Assembly: GCA_027003085.1 (NCBI GenBank)
Contig: JALWYR010000052.1
Coordinates: 1 to 7,595, forward strand
Origin: Flavobacteriales bacterium
Lineage (GTDB): Bacteria; Bacteroidota; Bacteroidia; Flavobacteriales; Flavobacteriaceae
Length of the DNA: 7,595 nucleotides
Reading direction: 5' to 3'
Shown here: piece after piece, positions 1 through 4,096 of the stretch
How the letters are laid out: each line of letters begins with the position of its first letter
Numbering within the stretch: the first letter of the stretch is position 1
Position numbers and translations under genes: made by a program
The notes under the pieces: generated by a model
Databases searched by the model: none
What the model was told of the DNA's origin: nothing
Seen by the model: only the letters and a program-made list of their open reading frames with translations

Positions 1-3
1 CAT

Positions 4-80
4 AAAAGTCGTTCATGGTTATTTAATTTATTGATTGACAACTAAATATACGAATTTTATTCGTAACATGAACGACTTTT
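4..80. repeat. 14-bp inverted repeat enclosing a small hairpin
   Basis: The arms AAAAGTCGTTCATG (4-17) and CATGAACGACTTTT (67-80) are perfect reverse complements separated by 49 nt. Inside, next to the right arm, TACGAAT-TTT-ATTCGTA (49-65) forms a second hairpin with a 7-bp stem and 3-nt loop. A-run, stem, stem, T-run order fits a bidirectional terminator for a gene left of the window, but the spacer is long for one. Alternatively these are terminal repeats of a very short non-autonomous element of about 77 bp. I see no convincing flanking target-site duplication, although the left flank is cut by the window edge. The repeat is certain; its role is not. Confidence 0.6.
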
Positions 81-96
81 TATCATATTTTTATAA

Positions 97-315
97 TGCA
101 CAACGGGTAAATATGACATTTACGAATACGTAGAGGGTAACATCGATGTATTTGGAAATCTATCGCCATCGAAAACCGAAGTTAAATATAATGCCGTTGG
201 CGAATTTTCAGTTGATAACGGAAGATGGATTTCGTATAAGGGATTACTGTCAATTTCAAATGAAGGATTTATGAACTCGAATTCCAAACAAAAATTCGAA
301 TTAATTGCGCGATAG
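97..315 (+). pseudogene. Start-less 3' remnant of an unidentified gene (72 codons)
   Basis: The frame is open from just after an in-frame TAA (94-96) to a TAG at 313-315, with no ATG, GTG or TTG near its 5' end; the first in-frame ATG lies about two thirds of the way in. The translation has the texture of a real soluble protein C-terminus: it begins CTTGKYDIYEYVEGN, later reads SVDNGRWISYKG, and ends KQKFELIAR. Alternating polar and hydrophobic residues suggest beta strands. I do not recognise the family. The likeliest reading is the tail of a gene whose 5' part was lost by deletion, insertion or frameshift near position 97. It ends 20 nt before the downstream helix-hairpin-helix gene, so they may once have been co-transcribed. 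A chance open frame remains possible, since 72 codons in AT-rich DNA is not decisive. Confidence 0.5.
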
Positions 316-335
316 CTAATAACTTTCGAAACATT

Positions 336-614
336 ATGTCTTCAAACAAACAAAAATCGCTCCAAGCATTAAAACAAATTCCCGGCGTTGGGAATTCCAT
401 AGCACTTGATTTATGGAACATTGGCATACGCTCCGTTTCCGATTTGCGCGGAAAAGAGCCCGCGAAGCTTTATGAAGCATTGAACCGCTTTTCGCAAAGT
501 GTTCACGACCGATGTGTGCTATATGTTTTTAGGTGTGCCGTTTATTATGCCAACACCGACGAAACCCAACGTGATCCGGAAAAACTAAAATGGTGGAATT
601 GGAAGGATAAATGA
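336..614 (+). CDS. Cdd1-family helix-hairpin-helix protein
   Basis: This 92-residue protein matches the small 'pathogenicity locus' Cdd1 family as I know it, and is near the usual length. Residues 8-40 form the helix-hairpin-helix region, with the hairpin signature IPGVGNSIALDLWNIGI and then the second helical unit SVSDLRG. The conserved C-terminal half contains DRCVLYVFRCAVYYA (about 58-72) and the terminal block DPEKLKWWNWKD, which is diagnostic for the family. Such HhH units bind DNA non-specifically through the sugar-phosphate backbone; no catalytic residues are apparent and the cellular role of the family is not established. There is no signal peptide, so it should be cytoplasmic. The ATG follows the stop of the upstream remnant by 20 nt with no obvious Shine-Dalgarno sequence, normal for Bacteroidota. 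It ends 17 nt before a strong terminator and is probably monocistronic now. Confidence 0.9.
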   Translation: MSSNKQKSLQALKQIPGVGNSIALDLWNIGIRSVSDLRGKEPAKLYEALNRFSQSVHDRCVLYVFRCAVYYANTDETQRDPEKLKWWNWKDK

Positions 615-631
615 CGGTAAATCAAATAAAA

Positions 632-656
632 AAACCGCGGAATATCCCCGCGGTTT
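632..656. terminator. Bidirectional intrinsic terminator between convergent genes
   Basis: AAACCGCGG (632-640), a 7-nt loop and CCGCGGTTT (648-656) form a perfect 9-bp GC-rich stem. On the minus strand the stem is followed by a long T tract (TTTTTTTATTT), making a textbook rho-independent terminator for the operon ending at 679. On the plus strand the tail TTTGATTTTATT is weaker but should serve the Cdd1-family gene ending at 614. The convergent arrangement supports a shared terminator. Confidence 0.9.
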
Positions 657-678
657 GATTTTATTGCTTTACAAGGGC

Positions 679-1161
679 TTACAACTTTCGGATTTTGACC
701 GCCGTAAAACGTTTTTGACCGGGTGCGGTGATACCGAGCATATACAATCCGGCGGGCAAAGCACGTAAATCCAATTGCAAATTCCTGTCATCGGTTTGGT
801 GTTCCATAATCAGTTTGCCCGACAGGTCATAGAGCCGAACCACATAATGCGCCTGCGAATCGAAACCGATATGAAGGTAATCCTTTACCGGATTGGGATA
901 AATATGCACGCCTTCCAAGGGCGCATAGTTTTCCACGCCCATAATTGCCGCCAGGTCGGGGCCAATGAAACCTTCGGAAAGGTGAGTGGACGAAACATCC
1001 GCTTCGCGGACAAAATTTTCGCCTGCGGTATAAATCATTTGCACCGAACCGTTGGAGACGCTGCCCCCCGACGGAGCCAAGGAAGTTTTATACAAAGCCA
1101 CTTGGGCCGGCAAACCGATGCTTAGTAGCAATCCGAACGAAGCGAAGAAATATTTTTTCAT
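679..1161 (-). CDS. Small secreted protein with T9SS type A sorting domain
   Basis: This 160-residue protein has three parts. Residues 1-19 are a signal peptide (MKKYFFASFGLLLSIGLPA) for Sec export. Residues 27-68 carry a short module common in Bacteroidota T9SS cargo: a Ser-Gly-Gly start (APSGGSVSNGS), a central YTAGE and a closing LSEGFIGP. Residues 84-160 are a type A C-terminal sorting domain, with VHIYPNPVKDYL, LYDLSGK, LPAGLYML and the basic end VKIRKL. The protein should cross the outer membrane through T9SS and be released or anchored after CTD cleavage. Nearly half is sorting signal, so the mature cargo is very small (about 60 residues) and its function cannot be read from sequence. 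It lies 18 nt downstream of the fibre-like gene on the same strand and ends just before the shared terminator, so it is the last gene of a two-gene operon. The leader TTTGAAAAATTTATCGCT is A/T-rich without a Shine-Dalgarno site. Confidence 0.88.
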   Translation of the reverse strand: MKKYFFASFGLLLSIGLPAQVALYKTSLAPSGGSVSNGSVQMIYTAGENFVREADVSSTHLSEGFIGPDLAAIMGVENYAPLEGVHIYPNPVKDYLHIGFDSQAHYVVRLYDLSGKLIMEHQTDDRNLQLDLRALPAGLYMLGITAPGQKRFTAVKIRKL

Positions 1162-1179
1162 AGCGATAAATTTTTCAAA

Positions 1180-2577
1180 TTATTTACGATAAACTACAAA
1201 GGAAAATTCACGGGCCGCTTGGGTTCCACCGGTGTCGGCGGTGTAAACATCAAAACCCGTTGCGGATTTGACCACGCGGATAAGCCCGAAATCGTTTCCT
1301 TCGATCGATGCTTGCACGATATAGTGCGTATCGGGCAAGGCCGTGTCGAATGTAACGGTATAATGTCCGGTCGAACCACTTACCGTAAATCCGGGCGTTG
1401 AACTGTCGGCATCCACGTTTCCGGTGGCATCCACTTTTCCGTAAAGGTAAGGTTTCATATCGGCATCGCCCGAAACGGATGCTTTGAGTTTTTCGGCTAC
1501 AAAAATGTTGCCGTTGAAATATCCGGCATAAGATGTATCGCCGGGCACGTCGGCATAGATACCGTAATGGATACCCGGGAGTGAAGAATCGATATACACA
1601 TAAGTTCCGTATTTGTCGCCCGCTCCGTCGTTGGTTATGGTGGTGGAAACACCCACTTGCAGGCCATCACCACTTCCGGTCAACAGGTTAACCATGCCGT
1701 AGTGCTCACCGTCGCCATCATTGGTAATCCAATTGTATACACCTACGTGATAGTCATCGCCCGTATTGCGTATTTCGTTCAGGACGGCGGTTTGATAACC
1801 CGTTCCGTCGCCAAACATACGGTTGTAGGTGCCCAAATGAGTTCCCGAACCGTTTCCGTCCATTTGGGTCCAATTGCCCACGTGGGTTCCGTTGCCCGTA
1901 GTGCTAACCCTATTGGCTATGGCTTTCAAATATCCGTCTCCGGAAAACTGCAACAGGTTATATATACCGGTTTTATCGGCATTGCTCGCCACATCGATTT
2001 GGGTTTTAAGAGCATAGGATGCTCCGCCGTTTCCATTTCCGGCTACGTAGAGCGAAGCAATACCGGCCGGAGCATCGGTGCCGATACTCACTTTGCCCGT
2101 GTGGTAAATTTCATCGGTAATTTGCGAAGGATAATCCGTAGTTCCGGTGAGCAGGAAAGTAACGGGTTTATTGTCCAGGCCGTTGAAATCGGCACGGTCG
2201 GCGTATTTGGCTTTGGGAACGTAACGAAAAGCGGCATCGGAAACCATCGAAACATAGCCGCTGCCCAAATCAACATCCACATCGTAGGTCAAATCCTGCG
2301 ACCAATCCACATCGCTAATGTCCATAAGTGTTCCACCGGTTTGGGTGCCGGTGCCCACATCGATGGAGGCAATGCCGTTGGCATCGGGCGTAACGCCGGT
2401 ATGTTCTTCTTCCCACAGCACGGTGGAACCGTCCTTGATACGGAATTTGAGATTTACGGCCGAACTAACGGGCGTGCCGCCGTCGGTAATCAGAAATTTG
2501 TAGTGCAACACCGGTTCGGACTGGGCTGCTGCCATAAGGAAAAATCCTGTAAGCAATAAAGCAAGTAATTTTTTCAT
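1180..2577 (-). CDS. Secreted fibre-like protein with ten tandem 15-residue repeats
   Basis: This 465-residue protein begins with a signal peptide (MKKLLALLLTGFFLMAAA, residues 1-18) and no lipobox cysteine. Residues 24-115 look like the N-terminal beta domain of Bacteroidota fibre or collar-like surface proteins (VNLKFRIKDG, LWEEEHTGVTPDANGIASIDVGTG), followed by a VPKAKYADRA segment resembling the 'vPyAlyA' motif. Residues 160-180 (TGKVSIGTDAPAGIASLYVAG) match the 'vgIGT..P...L.V.G' block common in such proteins. Residues 189-338 are a strictly periodic array of 15-residue units (see repeat entry). The C-terminal domain (about 400-465) is beta-rich (GHYTVTFDTALPDTHYIVQ, then REFSFVVYRK) and resembles fibre C-terminal modules. 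No T9SS sorting domain or transmembrane segment follows, so its final location is unclear; it may stay periplasmic or associate with another surface protein. It is the first gene of the minus-strand operon. Specific function unknown. Confidence 0.82.
   Translation of the reverse strand: MKKLLALLLTGFFLMAAAQSEPVLHYKFLITDGGTPVSSAVNLKFRIKDGSTVLWEEEHTGVTPDANGIASIDVGTGTQTGGTLMDISDVDWSQDLTYDVDVDLGSGYVSMVSDAAFRYVPKAKYADRADFNGLDNKPVTFLLTGTTDYPSQITDEIYHTGKVSIGTDAPAGIASLYVAGNGNGGASYALKTQIDVASNADKTGIYNLLQFSGDGYLKAIANRVSTTGNGTHVGNWTQMDGNGSGTHLGTYNRMFGDGTGYQTAVLNEIRNTGDDYHVGVYNWITNDGDGEHYGMVNLLTGSGDGLQVGVSTTITNDGAGDKYGTYVYIDSSLPGIHYGIYADVPGDTSYAGYFNGNIFVAEKLKASVSGDADMKPYLYGKVDATGNVDADSSTPGFTVSGSTGHYTVTFDTALPDTHYIVQASIEGNDFGLIRVVKSATGFDVYTADTGGTQAAREFSFVVYRK
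1564..2013 (-). repeat. Ten in-register 45-bp (15-codon) tandem repeats
   Basis: Residues 189-338 of the fibre-like protein divide without insertions or deletions into ten 15-residue units. The clearest are GIYNLLQFSGDGYLK (204-218), GTYNRMFGDGTGYQT (249-263), GVYNWITNDGDGEHY (279-293) and GTYVYIDSSLPGIHY (324-338). The approximate consensus is G-x-Y-N-x-I-x-x-x-G-x-G-x-H-[YVL]. The first unit (189-203) and the tail after 338 (GIYADVPGDTSYAGYFNG) are degenerate. At DNA level the units have diverged, so the periodicity is held at protein level. A regular glycine- and aromatic-containing 15-residue period fits stacked beta strands, such as a beta-solenoid or trimeric fibre, but that is inference. 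Confidence 0.88.
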
Positions 2578-2605
2578 AACTAAACATCTTTAAAATTTAT
2601 TCAAG

Positions 2606-2618
2606 CAAAAATCATACC
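2606..2618 (-). promoter_or_regulatory. Putative promoter/operator of the fibre operon
   Basis: Read on the minus strand this is GGTATGATTTTTG, ending 28 nt before the ATG at 2577. Its GATTTTTG end matches the Bacteroidota -7 consensus TAnnTTTG at five of six defined positions. A near copy lies just upstream: AAAATCATACC (2608-2618) and AAAATCATGCC (2620-2630), plus-strand sense, differ by one base with a 12-bp period. I found no TTG at the expected -33 distance on this side, so promoter function is less certain than the motif itself. Confidence 0.45.
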
Positions 2619-2654
2619 GAAAATCATGCCGTCGGTGTTTTTTAATCCGGTGTC

Positions 2655-2666
2655 GAGCGGCCGCTC
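2655..2666. repeat. 12-bp perfect palindrome GAGCGGCCGCTC
   Basis: The sequence equals its own reverse complement and contains the 8-bp core GCGGCCGC. It lies in the GC-rich centre of an otherwise AT-rich intergenic region, about midway between the two putative promoters. It could be a dimeric regulator site or a minor structural element; nothing decides between them. Confidence 0.4.
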
Positions 2667-2692
2667 TTACCCCTTTGTGCAATGCGAAGGCC

Positions 2693-2702
2693 CAGGCGCC
2701 TG
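2693..2702. repeat. 10-bp perfect palindrome CAGGCGCCTG
   Basis: A second self-complementary GC-rich site, 26 bp after the first palindrome and of different sequence. It may be a protein-binding site; it is too short for that to be asserted. Confidence 0.3.
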
Positions 2703-2780
2703 AACGTACATATAACAAACATGCCAATAAGCACATCTCACTGCATTCGGATTTTTATTTTACTTAAATTGTCATTATCA

Positions 2781-2813
2781 TTGTCAAAGCAAATTCAAGT
2801 GGTATGATTTTTG
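2781..2813 (+). promoter_or_regulatory. Putative promoter of the amidase/protease operon
   Basis: A TTG at 2781-2783 is followed after 22 nt by GATTTTTG (2806-2813), close to the Bacteroidota pattern of a -33 TTG and a -7 TAnnTTTG (one mismatch in the -7 element). GGTATGATTTTTG (2801-2813) is an exact inverted copy of the motif in front of the fibre operon and ends 23 nt before the ATG at 2837, implying a short, A-rich 5' leader. Confidence 0.5.
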
Positions 2814-2836
2814 TCTCTATCCTTATTAAAAATTGA

Positions 2837-4093
2837 ATGAATTTGGGCGATATGAAAAATTTTTTTGACAAAAAAACATGGATTGGTATTATTATGTTGG
2901 TCGGTATGCCTATTTATGCAATACAGGCACAAACACAGCATCCGGCCAAAAAGTTCACGGTAGTCATCGACCCCGGCCACGGCGGTAAAGACGCCGGGAC
3001 ACTGGGGACGGGCCGTACCAAAATCCACGAAAAGGATGTGGTGCTTGCCATTGGCAAAAAGGTGGATAGTATTTTGAAGAAAAACGACCCGGATATTCGC
3101 GTGATAATGACCCGCAAGACCGATAAGTTTGTCGAACTCCGAAAGCGGGCCGACATTGCCAATAAAGCCAAGGCCGACGTGTTTGTTTCGATTCACTGTA
3201 ATGCCAATCCGAACAAAAACGTTCGCGGATCGGAAACCTATGTGTTGGGTATCCACCGCAACAAAGACAACCTGGAAGTGGCCAAGAAAGAAAATGCCGT
3301 GATTAAGTTGGAAGACGATTACAAACTTCATTACAAAGGATTCGACCCCGACGCGCCGGAAACATTTATCGGTTTGGAACTGATGCAAGAGGAATATTTG
3401 GAACAAAGTATCTTGTTGGCTGCCTTGGTGCAAAAGGAATACCAAAAAAGCATACACACCAAAAACCGCAGCGTACAGCAGGCCGGTTTTGCCGTTTTGC
3501 GCTTAACCTATATGCCCAGCATCCTGACCGAAGTGGGTTTTTTGTCCAATCCCGAAGAAGAAAAATTCCTGCACAGCCGGGCCGGACAGTTGAAAATCGC
3601 CAATTCCATTGCCAATGCAGTCATAAAATATAAAAAACTGATACTGCAAAACACCGAGGCGACCGGTGATTTACATGTTTCGGATTTGAACGTACCGGGC
3701 TCGGGAAGCACTAATACCGGCCGGGAAACCGGGCACGGCTCAACCGGCGGAGCCCGAGATGTTCAGCATACCCAAAATTCACAACATTCTCTGACAAGTT
3801 CCGGTAATAATTTTGAAGTTTCGAATGTCAATTGCAACAATTGTTTTTTTAGTGTTCAGGTGGCCATGTCGAAACATAAAATTCCCAATGTTTCGCGTTA
3901 TTTTAAAGGCTTAAATCCGGTTTTTTATAAAAAAATGGGGAATGTTTATAAATATTTCTACGGAAAAACCCTTAACTTTGACAAAGTAAAAAAATTGCAA
4001 CGTCAGGCACGGCAAAAAGGATTCCGCGATGCATTTATCGTTGGCTTCCGTAATGGGAATAGGGTGCCGGCCGGTAGCATTTTAAAAAAATAA
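2837..4093 (+). CDS. N-acetylmuramoyl-L-alanine amidase with SPOR-like tail
   Basis: The enzyme cleaves the amide bond between N-acetylmuramic acid and L-alanine in peptidoglycan, as in daughter-cell separation or wall turnover. Of 418 residues, about 1-32 are a signal sequence (hydrophobic core WIGIIMLVGMPIYAI, then QAQ). The start at 2837 is kept because AAAAATTGA precedes it, but the ATG at 2852 (MKNFFDKK) is equally plausible. The Amidase_3 domain spans about 39-267, with zinc ligands in DPGHGG (His48), HEKD (Glu65) and SIHCNA (His120), and catalytic Glu232 in TEVGFLSNPEEE; all are intact. A helical insert (about 143-190) lies where regulated AmiC-type enzymes carry an occluding helix. 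Residues 273-325 are a Ser/Thr/Gly/His/Gln-rich linker. Residues 326-408 are a SPOR-like domain (FFSVQVAMS, VYKYFYGKT, GFRDAFIVGFRNG), probably binding septal glycan, with an unusual CNNC (333-336) at its start. It heads an operon, ending 3 nt before the next ATG. Confidence 0.95.
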   Translation: MNLGDMKNFFDKKTWIGIIMLVGMPIYAIQAQTQHPAKKFTVVIDPGHGGKDAGTLGTGRTKIHEKDVVLAIGKKVDSILKKNDPDIRVIMTRKTDKFVELRKRADIANKAKADVFVSIHCNANPNKNVRGSETYVLGIHRNKDNLEVAKKENAVIKLEDDYKLHYKGFDPDAPETFIGLELMQEEYLEQSILLAALVQKEYQKSIHTKNRSVQQAGFAVLRLTYMPSILTEVGFLSNPEEEKFLHSRAGQLKIANSIANAVIKYKKLILQNTEATGDLHVSDLNVPGSGSTNTGRETGHGSTGGARDVQHTQNSQHSLTSSGNNFEVSNVNCNNCFFSVQVAMSKHKIPNVSRYFKGLNPVFYKKMGNVYKYFYGKTLNFDKVKKLQRQARQKGFRDAFIVGFRNGNRVPAGSILKK

Positions 4094-4096
4094 CGA

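Larger units (their letters stand above)
2578..2836. other. Divergent intergenic region between the two envelope operons
   Basis: These 259 bp separate the starts of the minus-strand fibre operon and the plus-strand amidase/protease operon. The outer thirds are AT-rich and hold the presumed promoters. The centre (about 2645-2702) is GC-rich and carries two perfect palindromes. No convincing open frame or RNA gene was seen. Confidence 0.75.

Noticed and set aside
35..63. TTGACA (35-40) plus TATTCG (58-63) with 17-bp spacing, resembling a sigma-70 promoter
   Set aside because: The main sigma factor of Bacteroidota does not use the -35/-10 pattern, the DNA is very AT-rich, and the hexamers overlap the hairpin. 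Chance match is likely.
1564..2013. Periodic 45-bp units as a CRISPR array or DNA satellite
   Set aside because: The units lie inside a single open frame, vary in sequence throughout, and have no conserved repeat with unique spacers. The periodicity is a protein property.
1657..2559. 300-codon open frame on the plus strand, antisense to the fibre-like gene
   Set aside because: It mirrors the repeat-rich gene on the other strand, has no signal of a known family, and the minus-strand frame has a signal peptide, recognisable blocks and perfect 15-residue periodicity. It is a composition shadow.
1180..2577. Fibre-like gene as part of a prophage or tail-like injection system
   Set aside because: It has a Sec signal peptide, unlike phage tail fibres, and no tail, sheath, baseplate or other phage genes are nearby.
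2657..2665. GCGGCCGC (NotI-type) site as a sign of a cloning linker or assembly artefact
   Set aside because: The flanks are continuous with a plausible natural intergenic region and no vector-like sequence is seen. One such site in GC-rich DNA needs no artefact.
2795..3457. 220-codon open frame on the minus strand overlapping the amidase
   Set aside because: It lies antisense to the catalytic amidase domain, whose zinc ligands are intact in the plus frame; the antisense translation shows no coherent domain.
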